Assembly: GCA_964036295.1 (NCBI GenBank)
Contig: OZ038469.1
Span: forward strand, 9,068,067-9,132,066
DNA: 64,000 nt
Direction: 5' to 3'
Origin: Plumapathes pennacea
Lineage: Eukaryota > Cnidaria > Anthozoa > Antipatharia > Myriopathidae
In this document: in pieces, positions 21,906-33,607 of the stretch
Position numbering within the stretch: position 1 is the stretch's first letter
Layout of the letters: every line of letters starts with the position of its first letter
Notes under the pieces: model-generated
The model's database searches: none
Seen by the model: only the letters and a program-made list of their open reading frames with translations
Told to the model about the DNA's origin: nothing
Translations under genes and position numbers: made by a program

Positions 21906-23206
21906 GTAGGTAGTCTTGTGCATGTTTTATATGAACTCTAGCTACACAACAGCTTCTGCTGTTTGGAATGCACTCATCGAGAGTTTTCATTGTGTGCATG
22001 GTCCTTACAGGCGTCGAAGCATAAAATAATTTACACAGCTAAGCTAAAGTTAGGCTTTTAGCGAAACGAAACGACTGCACTTTGCAAAATCGAAAATGGC
22101 AATTAATCAGGGAGCTTAAAAGTTCGAATTCTGAGGCCGAATTCTGGCTTGTGTTTTGGACACCTCGTGTTTATAAACATGCACCTGTCTCAAAACCAAA
22201 ATAGATTGCTCAGCCTTCGTTCAAAGTGAGAAAAGCGCGTCCTCTTCTCGTTCATTTTAGATTCACTCGTTTTATTGTGACGTACGGCCTATTTCTGGGG
22301 GAGGGGGGAGTAGATTTTGGGGGTAGTTGGTTTTGATAATATTTTGGTCTAAAATAGGGTGCAAACGTTTGAGGTACACACAGCCAATCAGTTGAAATTT
22401 CAAAATAGAAATGCTGATTTACCTTTGGTCTTTTGTGTGTGTTTATTCCTTGCATGTCATTTTGCATTTGGGGTGTTCCTGGGTCATTTTGAGCAATATT
22501 TTGTCTGATGGCATCCTCCCTGAGTGTAAAAAAAGGCTGCACACTTCAGATTGGACTGTTAAAATCCTGAAGCCAAAAAATCCCACTAATTCTGCTCCCA
22601 TCACCTCCATTCTTGAAGAGAGTAAGGATCAGGCACAGGCACCCCTCTTGCACCTCAAGATGATAGATGCTTCACATTTTACTGTACTGTCTTTGCCGAC
22701 TGAAACATCGACACAAAATAATGGCTGGTCGATTTCGTACCGTTGCAACATGTTGTCATACTGTACAGTTCGTCAGGAAAATCGGGCGATGCATAGTACT
22801 GGCCAGAACCTTTCATTCGAGCGTTTTCGGCTTACATATTTTCAAAAACTGCGATTTGAAGCAAACTTAACAAGCGTTTGCAGCTTTCCATCGGCAAGGA
22901 AACTCGTCGCTCTAACTCTATATCCGTTCAGTTCGCGCCAAGTTCGTCGATTCGCAACACTGAAGTAACCTTTCCCGTTTGACCGGTTTGACACATACTT
23001 CGAACGAAAGCTGTGGCACGTTATCCTGGTACGTTTAAAGCAATTCATCGTGAAGTATTCACTAGCCTGATCGCCTCGCTGAAAACCCTGTGACCTCATG
23101 GTTTTCTCGTGATCACGAACTTGTCACGAACCAGCCTTCGCCGCCCAGTTTTGTTTCCTCGACCAATGGCGAAGTTAGTGTACAATCGGCACTCCAGTGC
23201 TTCCTT
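21906..23206. other. Putative intron, no feature named
   Basis: This follows the SLC16-like donor. ORF 22411-22968 is the longest but matches no transporter helix pattern. I see no repeats I can assign. Confidence 0.4.
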
Positions 23207-24119
23207 TCATTGGTTCCGAACATCAACGCGCGACCATTTATCGATTCTTACCTTACTTACGCACCCGATGACATAGTGTCTACGCTTCTTCGAAGCAGTA
23301 GACAAAAAAACAGGGTTTCGCTCAGTTGGAACTGTAAGGTTGTCGTACATACGTGGCTTCACTGTTCTTCTGTTTAAAGGGTTGTCGCCAGTCTTGGTTT
23401 GCCTTTCTGTGAAATATTCTAGGTATTCTTTTCCACTTGCGTCGACTTTTAATACAACATCGCCCCACTTCAAGTCACGCTGTTCATTGCCACCGCGTAA
23501 TCCGAAGTGCAGGCAGTTGTTAAACCAAAGCAAGTTGAGAAGTGCTTGAGTAGAACTAATATCCAGTCTATCTTCTCTTGAGAGAGACAGGAAGCTTCTT
23601 GAGGCTTGTTTCCTTTTCCTAGCCCTTTCAGCTGTTTTTGCTTAGATTTCAGCACCTCTCTTGTTCTTGTGAAGTTTTGTCCCGTAATAATGGACTCGTT
23701 GTATCGAAACTTCTTCAGGTAACGATCAAGGGGATAAATTCCCGTAGAGTTGTTGACTCATCACCGTTCTTTTTTCTCGCTAAAAGAAATCTGCTGAGAT
23801 GCGAATCCAGTTCTTGAAGGGACAATTCTTCAATCGGCCGACGTTCATTCTCTTTCGCGATGAATGACTTTACAAGCGCTACGTCAAGTTCTGTCTTTTT
23901 CTTTGAATTGGTGTTTTCTTCCACTTCAATAAAATTGTCTACATCCTTATCATCCAAAGATAAGAACCTCTCGGCCATCCTAAGGATAGATTTCAGCACG
24001 GTTTCGGGTTTCACTCGAGCCAACAGGCAAAGCAAATGCGAAGCCCGGCTGCGAAAGGCGAATGTTGTCATAGTAACGCGAAAACAGGCAAGATCACTAA
24101 TTGGCTGATATTTACACAC
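23207..24119 (-). pseudogene. Crypton-type tyrosine recombinase fragment
   Basis: On the minus strand, three frames join into one recombinase-like protein. They are an N-terminal helical part (ORF 23715-24119, with ENERRPIEELSLQELDSHL), a linker (23470-23655, KSKQKQLKGLGKGNKPQEAS) and box I (23207-23533, LHFGLRGGNEQRDLKWGDV, then EYLEYFTERQTKTG). Box I with the catalytic Arg in GLRGxxE and the W-G-D-V strand is typical of the DUF3504/KIAA1958-like Crypton family. The part carrying the His-x-x-Arg and Tyr boxes is missing, and at least two frameshifts are present, so it is inactive. It lies between the two transporter exons, presumably in an intron. Confidence 0.65.
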
Positions 24120-24643
24120 GTAGAAATATCGTATTTTTACGTGTGTTCAAATACGACATTTCTCAGTGGAGGAAATCTCTATATTGCACCAGAGTTTATG
24201 AAATAAGATATATTACGACCTTCTTCGACAGGAACTTGCCCGAGATCCGTGAAAATTGGTCCCGAGCTGTAGTCCGAAATCGATGAAATTAAAACACTCG
24301 CGAAAATTTCATGTCACACGGTAACAACAATAACAACATCACCATCACCATCCCAGTTTTTCCACTTCGTTAATTCTCTGCTTTCGTACCTTTATCTTTT
24401 TCTGTGTTTTATGTTTATGTTTATGTTTTTGTTTTTGTTTTGTTGGTTTACCTACTTCCACCCCCTCCCTCCCCCTGCTTCATTTCATCTTCTATTTGCA
24501 GCATAAAATCCTCTTGTACTTTTTTTTATTTGTGGCCTTACTTCTCATGATTGCTGTTACGTTTTTCACCTTCCCGCCTTTCTTCTACCTCACTGCCCTC
24601 GTCTGTCATGTCGATCGACTAAATGTGCTTGCTCATCCACAAG
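24120..24643. other. Putative intron end with pyrimidine-rich tracts
   Basis: T- and C-rich sequence (TTTATGTTTATG repeats near 24410, CCACCCCCTCCCTCCCCC near 24460) leads to an acceptor-like CCACAAG at 24643, with a CTAAATG branch-point candidate about 22 bases before. No gene is seen. Confidence 0.4.
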
Positions 24644-24946
24644 TCTGATGGCCGACCAACTGGGATCGTATAAGCAGGCTTTCTATACGGCTGGAGGTTT
24701 AGCCTTCTTTGCAGCCTGTCTTCCTTTCGTTCTAAATGCCGTAAAGCCTCTCCAGCAGACGAAACTGTAGATAAAATCGAAATGGAGGAAGGTAGCCTTT
24801 GCCACCAACACAAAACCACGCGATCAAATGGCGTGCGCCTTCTAGTGATATCAGAAAATAAGAGCAAATCACAAAGTACTCATGTTGTGGAGTTAAAAGA
24901 AGCCTATTCAGAAGAGGAGGTTGCTATGCTTATCACAGTATTATGA
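24644..24946 (+). pseudogene. Last exon of SLC16-like transporter, frameshifted
   Basis: The frame begins LMADQLGSYKQAFYTAGG, then LAFFAACLPFVL, matching the D-x-x-G-S-Y-x-x-x-F-Y-x-A-G loop and helix 12 at the C-terminus of monocarboxylate transporters. In this frame a TAG follows soon. After a one-base shift near 24730 a hydrophilic tail (KASPADETVDKIEMEEGS through ELKEAYSEEEVAMLI) stays open to the TGA at 24944, which looks like the natural acidic cytoplasmic tail. So either a base has been lost in a T run here or the assembly has an error. It probably belongs with 21752-21905. Confidence 0.5.
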
Positions 24947-27104
24947 TTCGAGTTACTTGAGGTCTGACAAGAGAAAACAATCACAAATGTTGCAGATCCG
25001 GTACGTGGATTATTATTTGGAAATGCGTGGCTTGATCGGCCCGGTTGATCCTCGAGCATCCCAGCGATCTCATGGGATTGCTAAGGATGGAAGTAACTAG
25101 ACTTTGTTGGCTCCGAACTGACACACAAGTTAACTCCTGCGCTGAAGCAATTGACCCTTTCAGTTAGTGTGTCACGTGACCTGAATTGGGGCAACACATC
25201 AACATGTAACAGTAAAATATCATGGTGTTACCAGATTTTTCACTCTCAATCAGATAATTCGCCCAGAAATACCCGAATGAGTGAGCAAACGTCTGGCAAA
25301 TAACATTTCGTTGTTATTTTGAGATGCTACTTTGGCGTGTTGTCGCATTTCAGGTCACCGGACACTAACTGAAAGGTCAGTTGGAGTACAGATTAAACTC
25401 AGTTGAGAACTGAACACTCGCAAAATTAAGAGGACTTGGTTACCACACCAGTCTGACGCAGCTTTGTTACTCACTGTGTGTAGGCTGAAGTTGCTGTGTT
25501 CGATTCAGAATAATGCAATCATAATAACAGGTTGCGGTTTAGTTAGCTTTTGAATAAGCGTTTGGCTGCCAGTAACAGGGGACCGGCGCTGCTAAACAGC
25601 AAAAAAAAAATAAATGTCGATAATATAAAACAACACCTCTGAATTGTATAGAATCCCTTATGAAACCGGAATAATATTGTGTGGGTTTCCAACACCGTCA
25701 TGTCACATCTTTTTAGTCATTCAATTGATAAAAGTCGAAACGGCATCCGTGGAGAAAAATGCTTTGGTGTGACCACAGGGCGCAGAGGAATTTGCTTGCA
25801 TACCAGTTTTTGTAAAACCCTATACATTGACATACATGAAGGATACCGCATTACGATTTCATCGCGGGCGCGAGAAGGCATACGCGGGTACTAAATACTG
25901 TCATGACTCGTACAAGTATGAATAATTAATATTACATCTTGTACGTTTGGCTCTTGTAGGTCAATATGGAGGGATTTACATAATGGACAGCAAGCGAACT
26001 CCTCTGCACCCTGTGGTTCATCGGGGCATTGCGCTTTTCGACCGTGCCGTCACCTTACAGCGGTAATTGAACAGATATATAGATTTGCATTTTAGTGTAA
26101 CGCTCGTAAGACCTCACGGCTTAGCCAAGAAAGTCCTAGGACTCGATACCCAACTATAAGTTAGTTCAATGCACTTTTTAACCAATAGGCACAACGGAAA
26201 TACGTTCTTGACGTCACTTCCGTTGGTTAGCGTTAGTCGCCGTTGCAGCTACAATCAAAGAAGCGTTGCCGCTGTAAGGTCGGTTCTTTTTAATTGACAG
26301 TTTGTCAATTTTCACTTTTTAAAAACAGAACAGAAACAAAAAATAATTTTTGATTTACAGGTGCGCATCCGTTTCCGTAGGCCTCCACCTTGGCCGAGCC
26401 GCGTTTTCGAAAGTCTTTTTCAAAACCCTCCATTCCAAGGCGCCAAAGGGTGAATATTATAGAACTTTAGTGTGGCGCGTAAGCTGGTAGCCTTCAAATA
26501 CACTGCAGCAATCATTTAGAATTCTTCTCTGCTGAATCTTTAAACCCCAACGAGACCGTCCCAAGTCGATAAAGAATTCAAAGCAGCAAGGCAGCTGTAA
26601 GCTCACGAATTTGTAAAAAGTACTTTTGAGGGAGTAGTTGTAAAATTGCTCAATTTCAGGTTATGCGAAAGTTCGCATCCGTTTCCGCGGGCCTCCACTT
26701 TCGCTTAACCGCGTATTCGAATTAGTCTCAACTTCGAAAACCCTCATTTACAAGACGGCAGAGGGTGAAAAATATGGAACTTAGTATAGCGCTCAAAATG
26801 GGAGAATTCAGAATTCTTCATTGCCAAATCTCTGAACCGGAACGAGGACCGCAAAGAAAAAAGTCTATCCGTGACTTCATTACTCAGTATATATCATGCA
26901 CAGCTTATCTTCGACACCTACATATTTATCAGAGGCCATTATACTCCAGCCTAGGCTGCATCTAAACTAAATACGTGCGAAAAGAAATTTACGCTTTCTT
27001 CTTTTGGCCGAGTTTCAAGCTGAATAATTTAGGTGAAATGCGATACATTTGTTAACAAGTACTTGCGGTTTTAGTCAATTGTATTCACTTTCGAATTCTT
27101 CTTC
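24947..27104. other. Intergenic, with a diverged direct repeat pair
   Basis: Segments at about 26360-26465 and 26660-26790 are diverged direct copies (GCATCCGTTTCCG, GGCCTCCAC, AAAACCCTC, AGGGTGAA in the same order). Between them, 26578-26650 (GCAAGGCAGCTGTAAGCTCA) recurs at 47706-47780. An ORF near 26765-26965 is not supported. No gene is recognised from 24950 to 26340. Confidence 0.5.
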
Positions 27105-27161
27105 CAGTAGGTTGGTTGTGATCATCCGGGTTAGAGTAGTCTCCAGAAAGACTGTTGTTGG

Positions 27162-27206
27162 TGACTGACGTTTCGACTACCTGAGCGGAAGTCATCTTCA
27201 GAGTCA
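27162..27206 (-). ncRNA. Hammerhead-like ribozyme of the Penelope-like element
   Basis: Read on the minus strand: stem I TGACT, core CTGAAGA (fits CUGANGA), a stem II region closed by GACT/AGTC, GAAA, a minimal stem III (CGTC) with the predicted cleavage after its C, then AGTCA closing stem I. Penelope-like elements are known to carry minimal hammerheads. The fold was read by eye. Confidence 0.65.
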
Positions 27207-27277
27207 AGTGAAAAGTATTCGTCAGATGGCGGTATATATGTCTCTGGTGGTAGAAGTGATTGGTCCGTTATGTCGGT

Positions 27278-29413
27278 CTATGGTTGGTCGAGTCGGCTTG
27301 GTTGTGTTTCGTTATTGGTCAGTTGATGTTCTTTTGTCCTGTTGATTAGTCTATTGTTCGTTCGGTTGCGTTTGATGTCATCTATCAGTCGTTTGTAAGG
27401 TGCCGGTAGTTGTTGGCATCTGTTGAGTGGTTTCCGTTCTAAGTTTGTGTACCAGCTTTCCAGTGTAAGTCGTTGGTAGTAGTTGGTACTGTGGCTGATG
27501 CATTCAGCAGAGTCCCAGTTGATGTCGTGTTTAGTCTGTCGGTGGTGTTCAGAAATGTGATTTCTGATGTCGCCGTTTCTGGTAGCTCGTTTGTGTTCAG
27601 TAAGTCTCGTGTTCAGGTTTCTGCCAGTTTCACCGATGTAGGTGGCTTTGCAGTCAGTACAAGATATTCTGTATACTGTTCCCTGTCTGTTGATGGGTTC
27701 GTCTTTGTCCTTTACGTTGGTCAGTAAGTCGCGTAGAGTCGTGATGGGTTTGTGGGCTACCCGGATGTTGTAGGGTCGTAGAATACGTGCTATCGTCTCA
27801 GAGGTGCCTCTGATATACGGTAGTGTGGCCAAGGTCAATGGAGTTGTGTCGTTATTGGTTTCGTTGTCGGTAGTCTCGTTGGGTGCGGTGTTCTTGTGAG
27901 TGTTGCGTTTGACAAAGTTAGGGTCGTAGTCGTTCTTCTGGAAAACGCGTTCCAGGTGTCGGGTCTCGTTAAGTAAGTCGTCGGGAGAGTCACAAAGTAG
28001 TTGCGCTCGTTTTGTCAGCGTTCTGATCGTGGTAGCCTTGTGTGAAGTAGGGTTGTAAGAAGTCTGGTCAAGTAGTCTGTCAGTGTGCGTTGGTTTTCTG
28101 TAGACTGTAGTTCGTAGCCTGTCGTTGTCGTGGCTCACGAGGCAATCTAAGAACGGAAGTTTTCCGTTGTCTTCGATTTCCTTAGTGAACTGTATGTCAG
28201 GGTTTTGGTCGTTCAGGTGTTTGTGGAAGGAGTCAATGTCGTCTTTGTGTACAGCAGTAAACGTATCGTCAACGTATCGTAGCCAGAGAGGCAGCGTTTG
28301 TTCGTAGGTTGCAAGGGCGCGTTCTTCGATGTATTGCATCACAATTTCTGCTACAATAACAGAGACCGGTGAACCCATTGCTGTTCCGTGTAGTTGTCGG
28401 TAGTGTTTTCCGTTGTACTGGAAGTACGTGGAAGTCAAGCATAGAGCTAGTAACTCCATGACGTCTTTAGTCGGTAAGGGTAGTTTGGTAGTGTGGCGTT
28501 CGATAGCAGTTTCAGTACACTGTAGTGCCAACTGAAGTGGAATACTGGTGAACAGTGATTTCACATCAAAGGACACGAGTTTGTAGTCGTTAGGTATCTG
28601 TATAGTCTTGATCGCGTCGATGAAGTTCTCAGTAGACTGTAGTTTGTGTTTAGAATTGTTTGTCAGCGGTTTCAGTATGGTCGTTAAGTACTTCGAGAGT
28701 TCGTACGTCGGGGACCCACAGAACGAGACTATGGGTCGCATCGGTATGTTAGGTTTGTGCAGTTTGGGTAGTCCGTAGAGTTTCGGTGACTGTGGCACCG
28801 AAGATCTCAGTCGGTAGTAACGTTGAATGTCAATAGCGTCAGTCTTTCTCAGTGAAAAGACTTTGGCGTTCAGTTTCCGTTGTAGAGCCGGTGAGGGGTC
28901 TCGAGTGAGTTCTTTGTACGTCTGCTTGTCGTTGACAAGTGCGTCCATTTTGTCGTGGTAGTCTGTTTTGTTCATGACAACAGTCACTCGTCCTTTGTCG
29001 GCTGGCAGTATGACAATGTCTTTGTCGTTTTGTAGTCGTTTCAGTGCTTGTTTTTCGTCTTTGGTCATGTTGTTGTCATGTATAGAGGCTGATTGTATCG
29101 TAGAAGCAATTCTGCTCCTGATGTTATCCTTGGCCGTGTCAGGTAAATCTCTGTTACGAGACAAGGCGGCCTCAACGCTGGATACAATAGTCTCTGTCGG
29201 TATTCGTTTTGGCGTTATGGAGTGTTTCAGTCCGTAAGACAGTACTTGAGTTTCAGTTTGGTCCAAAGGGCGAGAAGAAATGTTTCTCACCCAGGTGGCA
29301 TCCGATTTAGGTCGGTTGCGGTTTTTGGTCTGTTGTAGGCGTTCCAGTTTTTGTCGGTGTTGTTTGCGGTAGTTGTCGGTTGCTTTGTCGGCTCGTTTGT
29401 CGGTAATTGTCAA
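27278..29413 (-). CDS. Penelope-like RT with GIY-YIG endonuclease
   Basis: The frame is open for 711 codons from a TTG and continues open upstream for about 80 more codons to the junction near 29660 (KSPLNTQEAIQIVKTASRR is in that extension), so the true start is lost. RT motifs seen are LPADKGRVTVVMNKTDYH, KLYGLPKLHKPNIPMRPIVS, FDVKSLFTSIPLQLAL, GTAMGSPVSVIVAEIVM and the catalytic LRYVDDTF. The C-terminal GIY-YIG nuclease starts about residue 575 (GTVYRISC then ATYIGETGRNLNTRLTEH, with the conserved Arg and His). No stop or frameshift interrupts it. These enzymes copy element RNA into nicked chromosomal DNA. Apart from 5' truncation it looks recently active. Confidence 0.9.
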   Translation of the reverse strand: MTITDKRADKATDNYRKQHRQKLERLQQTKNRNRPKSDATWVRNISSRPLDQTETQVLSYGLKHSITPKRIPTETIVSSVEAALSRNRDLPDTAKDNIRSRIASTIQSASIHDNNMTKDEKQALKRLQNDKDIVILPADKGRVTVVMNKTDYHDKMDALVNDKQTYKELTRDPSPALQRKLNAKVFSLRKTDAIDIQRYYRLRSSVPQSPKLYGLPKLHKPNIPMRPIVSFCGSPTYELSKYLTTILKPLTNNSKHKLQSTENFIDAIKTIQIPNDYKLVSFDVKSLFTSIPLQLALQCTETAIERHTTKLPLPTKDVMELLALCLTSTYFQYNGKHYRQLHGTAMGSPVSVIVAEIVMQYIEERALATYEQTLPLWLRYVDDTFTAVHKDDIDSFHKHLNDQNPDIQFTKEIEDNGKLPFLDCLVSHDNDRLRTTVYRKPTHTDRLLDQTSYNPTSHKATTIRTLTKRAQLLCDSPDDLLNETRHLERVFQKNDYDPNFVKRNTHKNTAPNETTDNETNNDTTPLTLATLPYIRGTSETIARILRPYNIRVAHKPITTLRDLLTNVKDKDEPINRQGTVYRISCTDCKATYIGETGRNLNTRLTEHKRATRNGDIRNHISEHHRQTKHDINWDSAECISHSTNYYQRLTLESWYTNLERKPLNRCQQLPAPYKRLIDDIKRNRTNNRLINRTKEHQLTNNETQPSRLDQP

Positions 29414-29757
29414 TTGGGTGTTAAGTAGGTCGGTCGGTATTCGTTTCTGTAGTTGTTCGTGTTTACGTACCTGTTTGGTCTTGTAGTGGTTGAGTCTTCT
29501 GTGACAGTCGTTGATCCGTGCTCTGATCAGTCGTCTGCTGGCGGTTTTGACGATCTGGATGGCCTCTTGCGTGTTCAGCGGAGACTTAAGTTTAAGTCCA
29601 GCTGGAACAAGGCCCTGATCGCGGCACCGGTGGTTGAACCAGAGTTGTTCCCGTATTTTTCTTACAAACGACTGATAGATGACATCAAACGCAACCGAAC
29701 GAACAATAGACTAATCAATAGACTAATCATGAGAGCGGTCAGCGGTCGGTGGACAAG

Positions 29758-32700
29758 ATGGCGGGAAAATATCTTGCTCCGTTAATAATTGGGTATTTAG
29801 GCATATTACTAAGCGCCAAGGTAAAGGAACGGGATGGATTAGGCACTATGGGCAAGCCTAATACTACCAGTCAAGAATTCAACATCCAGTTCAGCAACAG
29901 CGGACTGATTCCGGTTGGAATCGAAGCCTTTACTCGAGCTCGGAGAGCCGCCATCTTGACAAACGAATCCGCCGGGTCACCCAACGCGCGGTTTCTCCTC
30001 TCTCTTATTCTGTTCAGTGGAGACATACAACTAAACCCTGGACCTGGAGTTAGAGTTCCGTGCGGTGAGTGTGCCAAGTCTGTCAGATCAAACCAAAAAG
30101 CGATTCGATGTGATGGATGTGATCGCTGGTTCCACACGAACTGCTGCTCGATGTCGGACTTGATGTACAATATCTCGTCCAACGCGGCCTGTACATGGAT
30201 CTGTGACAGCTGTGGGTTGCCTAATTTTACGGACTCGTTCTTCAGTTCCTCTATGGATTTGAATTTATCCAATACATATTCACCACTGAGCGAGACTACA
30301 GAAACCGAACAAACCGAACAGTGCCCCCAAGACCAGCCAAACCCTCCACACATCCCAACCAGAAAACGGAACGCCAGAACCCCGTGGAAACCTCTCAGGG
30401 TCATGTCTATTAACTGTTGTAGTTTGAGAAGCACTGATAAACGAGTCGAATTCCAGGCACTCATCGACAGCGAGAAACCTGACATCATATTTGGCAGTGA
30501 ATCACACCTGGACAAATCGATCTGTAATGGAGAAGTTTTCCCTCGATGCTTTGAGATATTCCGCAAAGACCGCAAACTTGGAGCAGGAGGTGTGTTTATA
30601 GCTGTTCACGAAGACTATGTAGCCACTGAAATGCCAGATCTGGATTCTGAGAGTGAAGCTGTGTGGGCTAAACTCCAGATTCAAAACTCTAAAACACTAT
30701 ACCTGTGCTCCTTCTACAGACCTCCAAATAATGATGTAGCGTCCCTTGATGCCTTGGACTCCTCATTGCGACAACTATCTGCTAGCAGCAACAGCACGAT
30801 GCCACATTTACTTATGGCTGGTGACTTCAATCTACCTGACATTGAATGGAGCACTGAGACACCCAAATCTTCTCGTGTTTACAATGCTAGAGTGAGCTAC
30901 AGAATGCTGGAGATAGCTAGAGACAATTATGTCTCGCAGGTCAATTTTCAACCAACCAGACATAAGAACATACTGGACCTGCTTTTTGTCACCAACCCAG
31001 ACCTAATTAAGGAGATACACATCAGCCCAGGCATGAGCGACCATGACATTGTTATTGCTGACATTGACATCAAAGCAAAGATTAACAAGAAAACAACAAG
31101 GACAATACATCTCTATGGAAAAGCGAATTGGATAAACGTAAAGAATGACCTGCGTTCATTCAAACAAGAATTCCTGGCATCAGATCCTCTGGCCAACACA
31201 GTGGATGAGAACTGGGGGGCGCTTAAATCAGCAATTGCAACTGCCACGAAGGATCATGTGCCCCAGAAACAACTCAGTGGGCGGTGGAACCTACCGTACA
31301 TGACGAGAGACCTCAAGAGAAAAATCCGAACAAAGGCCCGTCGATACAAGAAAGCGAAGAGATAGGGGAAAGTCGAAGACTGGAAAAAATTTAAGGACTT
31401 AAGGAGACACATAAAAAAAGAACTTGTCATAGCCCACGACAACTACATTGGGGAAATCCTTGATGTATCTGTACTACGGGAGAAACCGAAACGCTTCTGG
31501 ACTTACATCAAAAGCATGAGAAAAGACAAAATTGGCATATCACAACTAAAATACAATGGCTCAACAGCATCCGATAGTAAGACAAAAGCTAAACTCCTTA
31601 GCGATCAGTATCAGCGAGTGTTCACTGAAGAAGACCTAACAACCTTACCTGACTTGCCGACAGATAATGTTACGGGTATGGAGGATATATTCATCACTAC
31701 GGAAGGTATCCACAAGCTACTTAAAGAGCTGAATATACACAAGGCTATGGGACCAGACTTATTACCAACAAGAGTGTTAAAAGAAGCTGCCGATGAGATT
31801 GCGCCAATCCTGACATTGATATTTAATCAATCCTACAACACTGGTACCTTGCCACTTGACTGGCTCTCGGCAAATGTAACAGCCATATTTAAGAAGGGAA
31901 AGCGCTCTGACCCAGCCAATTACAGACCTGTATCTCTTACCTGCATCTCCTGTAAGATCATGGAGCACGTTGTGTATAGCCAGATCATGAAACATCTTGA
32001 CCGCAACAACATTCTAGTGCACTACCAGCATGGCTTTCGTCAAGGCCACTCCTGTGAATCACAGCTGATCTGTGCAATTGATGACCTTGCCAGATCAATG
32101 AAGGCAAGGAACCAAATAGACTTGCTGATCCTAGACTTTTCAAAGGCATTTGATACTGTACCACATGAGCGTCTCCTACGGAAACTCAACCACTATGGAC
32201 TTCCTAGACAATTACTGTCCTGGATTAGAACATGGCTGACTGAACGCCAACAACGAGTAATTGTGGATGGAGAATCTTCCGAATCGGTGCATGTACGCTC
32301 CGGAGTGCCTCAAGGAACTGTTCTGGGACCTTTGATGTTCTTATTATACATTAATGATATAGGGGTAGGATTATCGTCCAACATTAAATTATTCGCAGAT
32401 GACTGCTTACTCTATAGAACAGTCAACTCCCAAGATGATGCCAAACAATTACAATCAGATCTCGACATCTTAGTAGAGTGGTCAAAAACTTGGCAAATGT
32501 TGTTTAATCCAGCTAAGTGCTACACCCTTAGAATATCTAGGCTTCACTCTGAAACTGTACATAACTACCACATATCAGGGATAGCACTAAAATCAGTTAG
32601 TGAGCATCCTTACCTAGGTGTGCACCTGTCAAACAGTTTAAGGTGGAACGCGCATATTGCTGAAATAACCAAGAAGGCAACCAAGCAGTTGAATTTTGTC

Positions 32701-33204
32701 AGGCGTAATCTATCCAAATGTTCCACCCAGGTGAAATCGATGGCATATAAAACACTAGTAAGGCCACACTTAGAGTATGCTTCAGCAGCATGGGACCCCT
32801 ATACTAAGGGGAACATAGAACAAATTGAGGCAGTCCAACGCAGATCTGCACGTTTTGTAACCAACTGTTATGATAGGTATAACACTAGCATAACTAGTCT
32901 TATTAAGCATATAGGGTGGGAAAGCCTCGAAGTTCGGAGAAAAGTCAATCGTCTAGCAGTTTTTTATAAAGCCCTTAACAACCAAGTAGCTGTTCCACTA
33001 CCAAAGGACCTTTTAACACCAGTAAGATCTACCAGACACCAACACTCCCGGTCCTTTATTCAGATGCCCACTGGTCCAGATTATTATAATTATAGTTTTT
33101 ATCCTAGAACCGTAAGAGATTGGAATGCACTACCTGAATATGCAGTTCAAGCAATTAATGTAGAGAGTTTTAAAATGGCCATTGTACAACATTTTGGGAA
33201 TTAG
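29758..33204 (+). pseudogene. 2A-PHD-endonuclease-RT polyprotein, one amber codon
   Basis: From the ATG at 29758 one frame runs about 1,148 codons to the TAG at 33202, broken only by an in-frame TAG at 31363-31365 (codon 536). In order: a hydrophobic N-terminus ending in a 2A-like motif (residues 88-96), a PHD-type zinc finger (CGECAKSVRSNQKAIRCDGC then WFHTNCC and WICDSC, about 100-160), a Pro/Thr-rich linker, an APE endonuclease (VMSINCCSLRS, then FGSESHLD, YRPPNND, AGDFNLPDIEW, SDHDIV), and an RT (ANYRPVSLTCISCKIMEH, LILDFSKAFDTVPHE, SGVPQGTVLGPLMF, KLFADDCLLY, LVRPHLEYASAAWDP). All catalytic residues look intact. A single substitution would explain the stop, or readthrough could occur. 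Confidence 0.85.
30016..30045 (+). other. 2A-like recoding site in the CR1-like ORF
   Basis: Codons spell SGDIQLNPGP (motif DxxxNPGP with Gln where Glu is usual). It would detach the first 95 or so residues, which are hydrophobic before the site, from the PHD-EN-RT part. 2A sequences in APE-type LINEs are documented; activity of the Gln variant here is untested. Confidence 0.7.
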
Positions 33205-33607
33205 GATTAGGATTAGGATTTACAATTAAATATTTTAGGATTTTATTTCTCTTAGTACTTTTAACTTTTAATTGACTACTAGTTTTGCTAATTAGATAAT
33301 TAGATATTTTGTATTTAGGTAATTAGATATTAATTAATTGATTTAGTTGACTGGTTGATTGGATAGAATGCTAGCCATCCTTTGACCTATTTGTTTTTTA
33401 TCAATTTATTTGTATTGGAATTCTACGTGATGCTGTAAGGCTTTGTAGAAAATAAACATAGATCTAGATCAACAGGACAAAAGAACATCAACTGACCAAT
33501 AACGAAACACAACCAAGCCGACTCGACCAACCATAGACCGACATAACGGACCAATCACTTCTACAACCAGAGACATATATACCGCCATCTGACGAATACT
33601 TTTCACT

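Larger units (their letters stand above)
27105..29660 (-). mobile_element. Penelope-like element (GIY-YIG type), minus copy
   Basis: The 3' end is CCTACTG (read on the minus strand) at 27105; the 5' side stops at 29660, where it meets an inverted copy of its own 3' part head-to-head. Such inverted, truncated partners at the 5' side are a known habit of Penelope-like elements. It contains the RT/GIY-YIG ORF and a hammerhead-like motif in the 3' flank. The 5' end of the coding frame is cut by the junction. Confidence 0.85.
29730..33467 (+). mobile_element. Near full-length CR1-like LINE with 2A and PHD finger
   Basis: It is inserted in the plus-strand Penelope copy after GACTAATCA, which is present there as a 12-base tandem (29706-29729). 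The 3' end is TAGATCTAGATC before the Penelope sequence resumes (AACAGGACAAAAG). It carries one long coding frame (29758-33204) with a single stop, and a 3' UTR with three TTAGGA repeats just after the stop. Confidence 0.8.

Noticed and set aside
29871..30575. Minus-strand ORF of 234 codons
   Set aside because: Antisense to the PHD/endonuclease part of the CR1-like ORF; no family features of its own.
33202..33225. TTAGGA repeats after the CR1 stop, as telomeric DNA
   Set aside because: Only three units, not TTAGGG, and located in a LINE 3' UTR.
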